DNA of 49,654 nucleotides from JAVVRI01 sp036654795 (lineage in GTDB: Bacteria; Bacteroidota; Bacteroidia; Bacteroidales; Tannerellaceae). The stretch lies in NCBI GenBank assembly GCA_036654795.1, contig JAVVRI010000001.1, forward strand, positions 1 to 49,654, written 5' to 3'. Below, in pieces: positions 26,175-33,909 of this stretch (position 1 is its first letter; every line of letters begins with the position of its first letter). The translations under genes were made by a program, and so were the position numbers. The notes under the pieces are model-generated. The model made no database searches. It was not told the origin of the DNA and saw only the letters and a list, made by a program, of their open reading frames with translations.

Positions 26175-26624
26175 TTAGTCTTTCTTGTTTTTTTCGAGTG
26201 TAAAAGTGTCGAATGTATTATCTGAATAAAATATCATTATTTTACTTACTAATCTGGAAGGCTTTTCTGGCAGTACAATTTGCTCAATTACAGCTTGTTT
26301 AGGTGTGTTTACAGGTGTGTTTGCCCCAATTTCCGGACGATATTCGGAATGTATCTGTACTGAGGGAGGGTTTATGGCTGCATTTGAGAATAGACTGGAC
26401 TCAGTAGACATGTGTTCGCGTATCATTTCGCCTTTGCCAAATAATAACCAATCCGAATCTACATATGTAAACCGTTCAAGAATTTTAATCAGCACATCAA
26501 GGCTTGGATTATTCCTCCCAGTCATGATATGAGACATAGCCGAACGTTGAATGCCTATAGCTTCGGCAAATTTAGCAGGAGTACTGCCTTCTTGTTCCAT
26601 AACCTTTAATATACGCTCTCTCAT
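26175..26624 (-). CDS. XRE-family helix-turn-helix regulator
   Basis: The 149-residue protein has an HTH_3 domain at residues 1-65 (MRERILKVMEQEGSTPAKFA, then GIQRSAMSHIMTGRNNPSLD). A Ser/Pro/Thr-rich linker and a short C-terminal segment with SKIMIFYSDNTFDTFTLEK follow, characteristic of a Bacteroidales family of small repressor-like proteins. Its targets are unknown. The upstream region has a good promoter overlapped by two CAATTGTG copies 31 bp apart, which suggests autoregulation. It precedes an 861-bp gene-free region and may also act on neighbours. Confidence 0.88.
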   Translation of the reverse strand: MRERILKVMEQEGSTPAKFAEAIGIQRSAMSHIMTGRNNPSLDVLIKILERFTYVDSDWLLFGKGEMIREHMSTESSLFSNAAINPPSVQIHSEYRPEIGANTPVNTPKQAVIEQIVLPEKPSRLVSKIMIFYSDNTFDTFTLEKNKKD

Positions 26625-26705
26625 TGCTGTAAATACAAATTAATTCATAAAATACTGCCATTGTGTCTGTTTACAAAAGAAAATATACCAGTTTCAATTG
26701 TGATA

Positions 26706-26737
26706 CAAATATAAATCATTATTTCCAATTGTGCAAG
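26706..26737 (-). promoter_or_regulatory. XRE gene promoter with flanking operator-like repeats
   Basis: Minus-strand CTTG (26734-26737), 20 nt and TATATTTG (26706-26713). CAATTGTG occurs at 26695-26702 and 26726-26733, flanking the -7 box and abutting the -33 box. The spacing of 31 bp is close to three helical turns. Confidence 0.65.
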
Positions 26738-27389
26738 TTATTTTTATAAACAACAACATATACTTATGTATTTGTTTGATTATAAAAGTATACAATACGA
26801 ATGTAAACACTACTATTTATCAACAATATACATAATAAGGATGACTTCAGTAAAAATGGCTATACTATTAGCCTATAAGAGGTCTATGGTCTATAATCAT
26901 TATAAATCAGTTCGTAATTCACAGAAGTAATAATATTTCGATCTGACTTTGATCTGTTTCATTACAGATTAAGCGTAATATACAGATATTCAAATGCTTA
27001 TAGTATGTAATCCATTTGATCAAGACACCTCGTTTTTTAATAGGTTTATGTTAGTAATGTAACGATCTTATATCTGTATACATCTGTAGGAATTGATACA
27101 TGCGTATTAATTGATACATTTATATTCACACATACTAACGACCACAAATGTATCTGCCCTTTTGTGTGTACATTCGTAACGTTTCATTTAATTTATGAAC
27201 TTAATTCATGTCAATTTGTCTGTGCTATTACGTTAAAGTGGAAGGTATAAAATTACTTTTGTGTATTTTTATTTCAAATCTATAATCCAGCCACTATTTG
27301 CATGTGTGTATACGGTAATATGTAAATATTGAATTCTGGAGAGGGATGAAAACTGGTCAAACTCTTGAATTACAAAAAGAAAAGACGTA

Positions 27390-27423
27390 TTTTCCAGTTC
27401 AACTTTTTGGTTGAACTGGAAAA
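27390..27423 (-). terminator. Intrinsic terminator of holA
   Basis: A perfect 14-bp stem (TTTTCCAGTTCAAC and its complement) with a 6-nt loop, extended outward by further pairing (AAGACGTA with TTACGCCTCTT). A T-rich tail follows on the minus strand, 63 bp past the holA stop. Confidence 0.85.
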
Positions 27424-27485
27424 ATTACGCCTCTTCTTTTACTAATTTGAATAAAGACCTACTAATTGTGAGCAGGTAGTAAAAT

Positions 27486-28508
27486 TTAATGTAGAATTTT
27501 ATAAAGTAACTCTTTTAGCAAATCACCATCGGTCGCAGATGTATTCTCCACTCCTTTGGATCGGGCGTCTGCAGTTCGTATTTCACTAATTAGATTAAAG
27601 ACCTTCATAGCTGAATAGTTTTTCATTCCAATTGAATAATCTTTTACTTGAAATAGACCTCGAAGATTAAGTGCAAGCATCAAACCGCTTTCTGTGCGAT
27701 CCTTCGAGTAATAGCAAATAAGTAAATTTGAAAAATAGTTAAACAATACAGGAAGGGTCATCTGTATCGGATTGTTCTTTGGATTCTTTTCGAAGTAGTC
27801 AATGATTCTGTTTGCTTTGAGTACATCTTTCATTGCAAGGGCTTTTATTAACTCAAAGTTATTGTATTCTTTACTGATTCCAATATTCTGTTCAATCAGC
27901 TCTGCCGTGACGCGTTTTAAGCCCTTCTCAGGCAGGATAATCGTCAGTTTCTCCAATTCCTTGTCTAGGCGTCCCAAATCGTTTCCAAGGTAGTCTGCGA
28001 GCATTTGAGCGGCCTTGGCGTCTACTCCAATAGAACGTTGTTGCATTAATGACGTGATAAAGCTGGGCATTTTGTAATCGGGAATTTTTTTTGATTCAAA
28101 AAGTAAACCGTTCTTTTCGGTAGCAGCAGCCAAGGTCTTTCGGCGATCCAGATTCTTATACTTGTAATTTATAACTAGGACGGTCGATTTCAATGGGCTT
28201 TTCACATAATTCGTCAGCAGTTCAATATCACGCACAAGCTGTGCTTCGCGTACAACGACCAGCTGATATTTTGACATCATTGGGAAACGTCGGGCCGCAT
28301 TGATAATTGTTGCTGCATCCGTATCTGCTCCATATAGGATTATCTGATTGAAATCTCGTTCTGATTCTTCCAACGTGTTTTCAATTAGCAACTCCGTGAT
28401 GCGGTCCATAAAGAAAGGTTCTTCACCCATTAGTATGTAAACTGGAAGCAACTTTTTTGCCGTCACATCCCGGCATATTTCCTCGAAGGTATATTCTTTT
28501 TTAGCCAT
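27486..28508 (-). CDS. holA: DNA polymerase III subunit delta
   Basis: The 340-residue protein matches the HolA family: LPVYILMGEEPFFMDRITELL at the N-terminus, FPMMSKYQLVVVREAQ and a helical C-terminal domain. Delta is the wrench subunit of the clamp loader that opens the beta clamp on DNA. The family is weakly conserved, and the degenerate Walker-A-like region GEEPFF and length agree. It is 16 bp downstream of the AMP nucleosidase gene and ends in a strong terminator, forming a two-gene unit. Confidence 0.92.
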   Translation of the reverse strand: MAKKEYTFEEICRDVTAKKLLPVYILMGEEPFFMDRITELLIENTLEESERDFNQIILYGADTDAATIINAARRFPMMSKYQLVVVREAQLVRDIELLTNYVKSPLKSTVLVINYKYKNLDRRKTLAAATEKNGLLFESKKIPDYKMPSFITSLMQQRSIGVDAKAAQMLADYLGNDLGRLDKELEKLTIILPEKGLKRVTAELIEQNIGISKEYNNFELIKALAMKDVLKANRIIDYFEKNPKNNPIQMTLPVLFNYFSNLLICYYSKDRTESGLMLALNLRGLFQVKDYSIGMKNYSAMKVFNLISEIRTADARSKGVENTSATDGDLLKELLYKILH

Positions 28509-28524
28509 AATATTCTCTTGCCAA

Positions 28525-29301
28525 TTACCAGCTGAAGCGGATATGGCGGATTGTTTTCTTATCGTTTATGATTTGTTGTAACGCTTCTATTCCGAGATCA
28601 ACGTGTTCTGAAACAAAATTTTGTGTGACGGCACGGTCGCTTGCCTCTGTTTTTACTCCATCTTCCTCCATTGGCTTATCGGAAATCATCAACAATGCGC
28701 CAGTTGGAATTTGATTGGCAAAACCTGCTGTGAGCAGAGTAGCTGTTTCCATATCAATCCCTGTAGCATGCGTTGAGCGTAGATAGTCTTTAAAGCCCGT
28801 ATCATACTCCCAAACGCGTCGATTGCTCGTGTATACCGTTCCGGTCCAATAATCCCTTCCATGGTCTCGTATGGCCGATGAGATGGCACGCAACATTGAG
28901 AAGGCGGGCAGTGAAGGTACTTCCGCTGGTAAATAATCGTTTGATGTACCTTCACCACGGATTGCGGCAATAGGTAATAAATAATCTCCTAAATTATTTG
29001 CTTTCTTAAGTCCACCGCATTTTCCTAAGAAAAGCACTGCCTTGGGCATAATGGCAGATAGCAAATCCATAATCGTAGCCGCATTCGCACTTCCCATTCC
29101 AAAATTAATGATCATAATTCCATCTGCAGAAGCACTGGGCATTGAGCTTTTCAATCCTAAAATAGGCACTTGGAAATGCTCCGAAAATAACTCCACATAT
29201 TTCGTAAAGTTAGTGAGCAGGATGTATTTACTGAAGTCTTCTAGCTTCCGTTCCGTATAGCGAGGCAACCAATTTTCTACTATCTCTTGTTTTGTTTTCA
29301 T
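28525..29301 (-). CDS. amn: AMP nucleosidase
   Basis: The 258-residue protein belongs to the PNP/UDP phosphorylase fold. Markers are IINFGMGSANAATIMDLL, VLFLGKCGGLKKANNLGD, ATGIDMETATLL (substrate-binding Glu) and MISDKPMEEDGVKT. It is close to the short Bacteroidetes AMP nucleosidases, which split AMP into adenine and ribose-5-phosphate and lack the N-terminal regulatory domain of the E. coli enzyme (484). It is co-transcribed with holA and divergent from an HSDR_N gene. A -7-like TATATTTG lies 43 bp upstream (29344-29351). Confidence 0.9.
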   Translation of the reverse strand: MKTKQEIVENWLPRYTERKLEDFSKYILLTNFTKYVELFSEHFQVPILGLKSSMPSASADGIMIINFGMGSANAATIMDLLSAIMPKAVLFLGKCGGLKKANNLGDYLLPIAAIRGEGTSNDYLPAEVPSLPAFSMLRAISSAIRDHGRDYWTGTVYTSNRRVWEYDTGFKDYLRSTHATGIDMETATLLTAGFANQIPTGALLMISDKPMEEDGVKTEASDRAVTQNFVSEHVDLGIEALQQIINDKKTIRHIRFSW

Positions 29302-29316
29302 AAATCACTATCTTTG
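29286..29316 (+). promoter_or_regulatory. Promoter of the HSDR_N gene
   Basis: CTTG (29286-29289), 19 nt and TATCTTTG (29309-29316). It overlaps the start of the divergent amn gene and sits 39 bp before the ATG. Confidence 0.65.
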
Positions 29317-29355
29317 AGGGTTTATTTTATTTGGATTAAACAGCAAATATAACAA

Positions 29356-29814
29356 ATGCTCTTATTAAACTTACCAACATTCGCCGCTAAAGTAGTACAA
29401 AAAGATGGAAAACAAACAATTTTTGATCCGGTACGACGCAAATATGTAGCCCTTACCCCAGAAGAATGGGTAAGGCAACATTTTGTACAATATTTGATAA
29501 CGGAAAAAGGATTTCCTAAGGAACTTCTGGCCAATGAAGTAGCCCTTACACTAAATGGCACCGCAAAGCGTTGCGACACCGTAGTGTATGATCACTTTTT
29601 AATTCCACTCATGATTATAGAATATAAAGCACCTACTATCGATATATCACGAACAGTATTCGATCAAGTAGCACGTTATAACATCGTGCTCCGAGTCCAA
29701 TACCTAGTAGTTAGCAATGGCATGAACCACTACTGCTGCAAGATAGACTATCTAACAGGAACTTATTCCTTCTTAGATGGCATACCAAACTACGATGCGC
29801 TGGAAAATAAATAA
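29356..29814 (+). CDS. Orphan HSDR_N (type I restriction R-subunit N-terminal) domain protein
   Basis: This 152-residue protein matches the HSDR_N family alone. The PD-(D/E)xK nuclease residues appear as Asp74 (RCDTVVYD) and Glu89-x-Lys91 (IEYKAP), after FDPVRRKYVALTPEEWVRQ, the usual N-terminal block. There is no helicase domain, no hsdM or hsdS nearby, so it is not a restriction system. Bacteroidales often keep this small protein as a single-copy gene of unknown function. It might be a housekeeping nuclease. It has its own consensus promoter. Confidence 0.87.
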   Translation: MLLLNLPTFAAKVVQKDGKQTIFDPVRRKYVALTPEEWVRQHFVQYLITEKGFPKELLANEVALTLNGTAKRCDTVVYDHFLIPLMIIEYKAPTIDISRTVFDQVARYNIVLRVQYLVVSNGMNHYCCKIDYLTGTYSFLDGIPNYDALENK

Positions 29815-29826
29815 ACATCAGCCCCT

Positions 29827-30072
29827 TTACCCATCCCTATAATAGGTATTCATCATCAGTGCAGTAAGAATAACAAAATTAGGCATAGCCCCCCTATTAG
29901 CTACGACATCATTTTTTTCTTCAAAAGAATATGAATAAGATTGATTGAATTGGGATAAAATATTATCCGTTATTTTGCTTTTACAACGGACTGCCTCAAA
30001 AAGCATAAATACCAAAATAACCCCTACGGCTAGGGTTACCTGTCCTATATGTTGAATTGTAATTTGTAGCAT
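29827..30072 (-). CDS. Small predicted membrane protein
   Basis: The 81-residue frame has one strong membrane segment (VTLAVGVILVFMLFEAV) followed by a polar Ser/Gln/Asn-rich tail. I do not recognise a family. It has a near-perfect promoter: TTTG (30128-30131), 19 nt, TATGTTTG (30101-30108), about 30 bp before the ATG, which supports expression. It converges on the HSDR_N gene with 12 bp between stops. Confidence 0.55.
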   Translation of the reverse strand: MLQITIQHIGQVTLAVGVILVFMLFEAVRCKSKITDNILSQFNQSYSYSFEEKNDVVANRGAMPNFVILTALMMNTYYRDG

Positions 30073-30100
30073 TTTCCGCGTATTTAAGGTTACACGGAAA

Positions 30101-30131
30101 CAAACATAATGATATTTATTAAAAAGACAAA
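30101..30131 (-). promoter_or_regulatory. Consensus promoter of the 81-residue protein
   Basis: Minus-strand TTTG (30128-30131), 19 nt and TATGTTTG (30101-30108) match both Bacteroides boxes exactly. A short hairpin (TTCCG...CGGAA) covers the expected 5' end of the RNA. Confidence 0.75.
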
Positions 30132-30183
30132 CAAAATAAATTATTTTGACTTTAGAATAACAAACATTAACGGTGTGATGGGA

Positions 30184-30384
30184 TCATTTGCGAAACAACT
30201 CTGCTGTTTTATTTGTCAATTGGATAATAGAATCGGCTTTATTATTTGTCACAGTAGTAGTTTTAATTTCTATCCGTGCTGAATTATTCATTTCAGAATT
30301 AATTGTGTCCTTCTCTTTTTTATTATCAAAGAAAAAAGAGTAACATAGCAAAACTGCAAAAAAAGATAATATCAAAAGTTTCAT
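30184..30384 (-). CDS. Small exported or membrane-anchored protein
   Basis: The 66-residue product starts MKLLILSFFAVLLCYSFFF, a signal-anchor-like segment, followed by a Lys/Asn/Thr-rich polar region (KKEKDTINSEMNNS). No family is recognised and no clear promoter is seen. Lengthy AT-rich context makes chance possible, but the signal-like N-terminus and ATG favour a real gene. Confidence 0.45.
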   Translation of the reverse strand: MKLLILSFFAVLLCYSFFFDNKKEKDTINSEMNNSARIEIKTTTVTNNKADSIIQLTNKTAELFRK

Positions 30385-30449
30385 ATCTTACCTAATTTAA
30401 TGTCTATGTAATATATGATGTTATTAGCACGAAAAACGCTGCATGATAT

Positions 30450-30505
30450 AACCAATAAAAAAGCGGAGAAAGAATATTGATTCTCTCCCCGCTTTTTTAT
30501 TGGTT
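30450..30505 (-). terminator. Intrinsic terminator of the nqr operon
   Basis: A long stem (AACCAATAAAAAAGCGGAGAA paired with TTCTCTCCCCGCTTTTTTATTGGTT, small bulge) follows the nqrF stop by 11 bp and closes the six-gene operon. Confidence 0.9.
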
Positions 30506-30515
30506 AATTATTACG

Positions 30516-31775
30516 TCATCCGCCAAAGTCGTCAAACAACAACATTTCGCGTGGTACGCCTAGGTTGTCCAACATCACCTTAACGGCGTTTGACATCGGA
30601 CCTGGACCGCACATGTAGTATTCTATGTCTTCAGGAGCCTCATGATCCTTCAAGTAGTTATCGTATATCACCTGGTGGATAAAGCCCTTATAGCCCGTCC
30701 AGTTGTCTTCAGGACGAGGATCAGAGAGGGCAATATGGAACTTGAAGTTCGGGAATTCCTTTTCAATAGCACGGAAATCTTCTTCGTAGAAGATTTCGTT
30801 CTTTGAGCGAGCGCCATACCAGTAAGAAACCGTACGATCGGTCGTCTTCAAGGTATTGAATAGGTGCAGCAAATGTGCACGCAGCGGAGCCATACCTGCA
30901 CCACCACCAATATACAACATTTCTCGCTTCGTATCCAGAATGTGGAAGTCACCATACGGACCGCTCATCTGTACTTTGTCACCCGGTTTGAGTGAGAAGA
31001 TGTAAGAAGAGGCAATACCCGGCTTGATTCCAGCAGCCCATGTTCCGGTTGCACGGTCGAACGGTGGAGTGGCAATACGTACGTTCAATGTGATAATGTT
31101 TCCTTCAGCAGGATAGTTAGCCATTGAGTAAGCACGGATCGTCTCTTCTTCATTCTTGCAAGTCAGCGGCCATAGTTTAAACTTATCCCACTCTGCCTTG
31201 AAGCGTTCGTCAATAATCATATCGGAATACTTGATGTCATACGTAGGAATAGCGATCTGGGCATAGCTACCAGACTTAAAGTTCATCTTTTCGCCTTCCG
31301 GAAGTCTTACGGAGAATTCTTTGATAAAGGAAGCTACGTTGTGATTCGAGATCACTTCGCATTCCCATGATTTCACACCAAAGACCTCTTCAGGTACCTG
31401 GATGTTGATATTCTCCTTAATCTTCGTCTGACAACCTAGTCTCCAATGATCTTTCATCTGTTTGCGAGAGAAAAAGCCGACTTCCGTAGGAAGAATAGAA
31501 CCACCCCCGTCAGGGATCTGACAACGGCACTGACCACAGCTGCCGCTACCACCACAAGCTGAAGAAAGAAAGATACCTTTTGACTGAAGTGTGTTTAGCA
31601 CCGTTCCACCAATGGGTACTTCAAATTCTTTCTCCCCGTTCACCACCATCTTTACGTTTCCTGATGGCACCAATTTTGCTTTAGCCAACAACAACAGACC
31701 AACGAGTAGTAGTGTCATTAAAAGGAACACGACTACGCTCATCCAAATTGTTGTGGTTGAAATTGCTAATATCAT
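30516..31775 (-). CDS. nqrF: Na+-translocating NADH:quinone reductase subunit F
   Basis: The 419-residue subunit accepts electrons from NADH. It has an N-terminal membrane helix (10-32) and a 2Fe-2S domain with Cys74, Cys80, Cys83 and Cys115. An FAD/NADH ferredoxin-reductase domain follows (RAYSMANYPAEG; MLYIGGGAGMAPLRAHL; CGPGPMSNAV) and the C-terminal Phe/Gly ending FDDFGG. It is the last gene of nqrABCDEF, in the canonical order. Confidence 0.97.
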   Translation of the reverse strand: MILAISTTTIWMSVVVFLLMTLLLVGLLLLAKAKLVPSGNVKMVVNGEKEFEVPIGGTVLNTLQSKGIFLSSACGGSGSCGQCRCQIPDGGGSILPTEVGFFSRKQMKDHWRLGCQTKIKENINIQVPEEVFGVKSWECEVISNHNVASFIKEFSVRLPEGEKMNFKSGSYAQIAIPTYDIKYSDMIIDERFKAEWDKFKLWPLTCKNEEETIRAYSMANYPAEGNIITLNVRIATPPFDRATGTWAAGIKPGIASSYIFSLKPGDKVQMSGPYGDFHILDTKREMLYIGGGAGMAPLRAHLLHLFNTLKTTDRTVSYWYGARSKNEIFYEEDFRAIEKEFPNFKFHIALSDPRPEDNWTGYKGFIHQVIYDNYLKDHEAPEDIEYYMCGPGPMSNAVKVMLDNLGVPREMLLFDDFGG

Positions 31776-31804
31776 CTCTATTATTCGTTTAAATGCGTTA
31801 ATAC

Positions 31805-32422
31805 TTAAATCTTAATACCAGAGAAACTCATGAAAGCAATACCCATCAGACCAGTAATGATAAAGGTGATACCCAGTCCCTTCAAAGGTTTGGGCACGTC
31901 AGAGTATTGAAGCTTTTCGCGGATAGCGGCCATCCCTACGATTGCCAACATCCAGCCAATACCTGAACCTAATCCATACGTCGTAGCTACTGCTATATTC
32001 GGGAATTCCTTCTGTTGCATAAACAACGAACCACCCAAGATGGCACAGTTTACAGCAATCAACGGCAAGAAGATACCCAATGAAGCATACAAAGCGGGAC
32101 TGTACTTTTCTACAGCCATTTCCACCAACTGTGTAAACGATGCTACTACAGCAATAAAGATGATCAAGCTAAGAAAGCTCAGATCCACCGTAGCAAAGTC
32201 TTCGCCTAACCAACTCAAAGCGCCGCCCTTCAACACGTAGTTTTCGAGCAGGTAGTTGATTGGTAAGGTACAAACAAGTACAAACGTTACCGCGAAACCA
32301 AGTCCTACGGCCGTTTTTACATTCTTAGAGACAGCCAGGAAAGAACACATACCTAAATAGTATGCAAAAATCATGTTGTCTACAAATATCGCACGTACGA
32401 ACGTACTAAGCATTTGTTCCAT
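31805..32422 (-). CDS. nqrE: Na+-translocating NADH:quinone reductase subunit E
   Basis: The 205-residue integral membrane subunit has about six helices and is a paralogue of NqrD. The conserved NMIFAYYLGMCSFLAVSKN and AVNCAILGGSLFMQ segments carry the cysteines that, with NqrD, hold the intramembrane iron centre. It lies between nqrD and nqrF with a 27-bp gap from nqrD. Confidence 0.96.
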   Translation of the reverse strand: MEQMLSTFVRAIFVDNMIFAYYLGMCSFLAVSKNVKTAVGLGFAVTFVLVCTLPINYLLENYVLKGGALSWLGEDFATVDLSFLSLIIFIAVVASFTQLVEMAVEKYSPALYASLGIFLPLIAVNCAILGGSLFMQQKEFPNIAVATTYGLGSGIGWMLAIVGMAAIREKLQYSDVPKPLKGLGITFIITGLMGIAFMSFSGIKI

Positions 32423-32449
32423 TCTATTTACTTATTTAGTGTGTTAGAA

Positions 32450-33082
32450 TTAATTTTCCTGAAGTTCCGTGTTCCTTGAACGGTGAACCCAGATAATGAC
32501 AGCCACAACGATCAGCGCCATCGGAGGCAAGATCATCAAACCGTTATTTACATATCCGATACTGTAAACTGCTTCGGGAATGATCTGGATGCCAAACAAA
32601 GTGCCTGAACCCAGCAATTCACGGAAGAAAGCAACGATCACCAGAATAATTCCGTATCCCAAACCATTACCTACCCCGTCGAGGAAGGATTCCCACGGAC
32701 CGTTACCCAGCGCAAAGGCCTCTAGGCGTCCCATCAAGATACAGTTGGTTACAATCAGACCGACAAACACCGAAAGCTGTTTGTTCACATCATAGGCGTA
32801 TGCCTTCAATACTTCGCTAACGATTGTTACCAACGCAGCGACTACAACCAGTTCCACAATGATACGGATACGGTTTGGAATCGTATTACGCATCAATGAG
32901 ATAATAACGTTAGCAAAAGCGACTACTACTGTTACGGAAATAGCCATCACGATAGCCGGTTCCAGCTTAGCCGTTACGGCAAGAGCCGAACAGATACCAA
33001 TCATCTGCACTACGACAGGATTGTTTTTGCTGAGCGGGTTGAACAGTACCGCTTTATTCTTATTAGAAAATAACTGTCCCAT
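32450..33082 (-). CDS. nqrD: Na+-translocating NADH:quinone reductase subunit D
   Basis: The 210-residue subunit has about six membrane helices, with NNPVVVQMIGICSALAVTAK and VGLIVTNCILMGRLEAFALG, the two paired Cys-bearing segments expected for NqrD. It is 4 bp downstream of nqrC. Confidence 0.96.
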   Translation of the reverse strand: MGQLFSNKNKAVLFNPLSKNNPVVVQMIGICSALAVTAKLEPAIVMAISVTVVVAFANVIISLMRNTIPNRIRIIVELVVVAALVTIVSEVLKAYAYDVNKQLSVFVGLIVTNCILMGRLEAFALGNGPWESFLDGVGNGLGYGIILVIVAFFRELLGSGTLFGIQIIPEAVYSIGYVNNGLMILPPMALIVVAVIIWVHRSRNTELQEN

Positions 33083-33086
33083 CTTC

Positions 33087-33902
33087 TTAATTTTTAGACT
33101 TTAAAAATTCAACATAATCACTCAGGCTGGTAAAAATCATCTTGTTCACGCCCTGACTGGTAATGGTACCACCTGAGATTCCGTCAACATAATCTTGTCC
33201 TTCAACTGATTTGCCTGGTTTTACAATGGCGATAGACTTAAAGTCTCCTGCGCCGTTGAATATTTTCTTACCCACAAATTCATTGCTAAAGAATGACTGT
33301 GTGATTTCAGCACCTAGTCCCGGAGTTTCCCCTTGGTGGCTAAAGTCTGCACCATACACCGTATTCTTATCATCATCAAAGGAAATATATCCCCAAAGCG
33401 GTCCCCAAAGACCGGCACCACGCATAGCCAAGATGTATTTCGTTTGGCCGTCAATGCTGGCTACGAATACCGGCAGGTTTGTATGAGTGGCAAACGACTC
33501 TACAACATTTGCTGTAAAAGCATCGCCTTCAACCTTCTGCCCCTGGGCATCTACAAGATAAGATTCTTTAATCAATTCGGTGTATTGAGCTTCGGCGTTC
33601 TCAGTAGTAGCAGGAACCTTTACTGAGCGAAGGATTTGCATCATCTTGTCGATCTTTTCATTTTTCAACTGCGTCTCTTTCAGTGATTGTGAAGTAAAGG
33701 CAAGCACAACAGCTACCAATATTACCATCACGGATGCGTATATTATAGTATAAGCATTGCTATCCCTATTCAAAGCCTTCTTTTCAGCTTTCACCTCTTC
33801 AAATTCAGAGGCAGGTGCTTTACATACGGGGCAAATAGCAGGAGCTTTGTCTCCTTCGTGGACATAGCCACATACTTTGCATATATATTTTTTTGTAGCC
33901 AT
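33087..33902 (-). CDS. nqrC: NqrC with an N-terminal rubrerythrin-type rubredoxin domain
   Basis: The 271-residue protein is NqrC extended at its N-terminus. Residues 1-35 carry two CxxC pairs (Cys8/Cys11, Cys24/Cys27) in YICKVCGYVHEGDKAPAICP, closely matching the FeCys4 domain at the end of rubrerythrins. A single membrane helix (51-70) and the flavoprotein domain follow, with GISGGTITSQG carrying the Thr that binds FMN covalently. The start is fixed: the ATG is 7 bp after the nqrB stop and the next Met is inside the helix. NqrC normally begins just before that helix. The extra domain would be cytoplasmic, since the FMN domain faces the periplasm. Confidence 0.92.
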   Translation of the reverse strand: MATKKYICKVCGYVHEGDKAPAICPVCKAPASEFEEVKAEKKALNRDSNAYTIIYASVMVILVAVVLAFTSQSLKETQLKNEKIDKMMQILRSVKVPATTENAEAQYTELIKESYLVDAQGQKVEGDAFTANVVESFATHTNLPVFVASIDGQTKYILAMRGAGLWGPLWGYISFDDDKNTVYGADFSHQGETPGLGAEITQSFFSNEFVGKKIFNGAGDFKSIAIVKPGKSVEGQDYVDGISGGTITSQGVNKMIFTSLSDYVEFLKSKN

Positions 33903-33909
33903 ACTCCTG

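Larger units (their letters stand above)
26625..27485. other. 861-bp AT-rich gene-free region
   Basis: No ORF of note on either strand. It contains the XRE promoter and paired CAATTGTG sites near 26695-26737, two direct copies of AATTGATACAT 18 bp apart (27091-27101, 27109-27119), other TGTATACA-like words near 27075-27180, and the holA terminator. A small RNA or regulatory region could be present but nothing recognisable is seen. Confidence 0.6.

Noticed and set aside
29356..29814. Type I restriction-modification system
   Set aside because: Only the HSDR_N domain is present; no helicase, hsdM or hsdS genes occur nearby.
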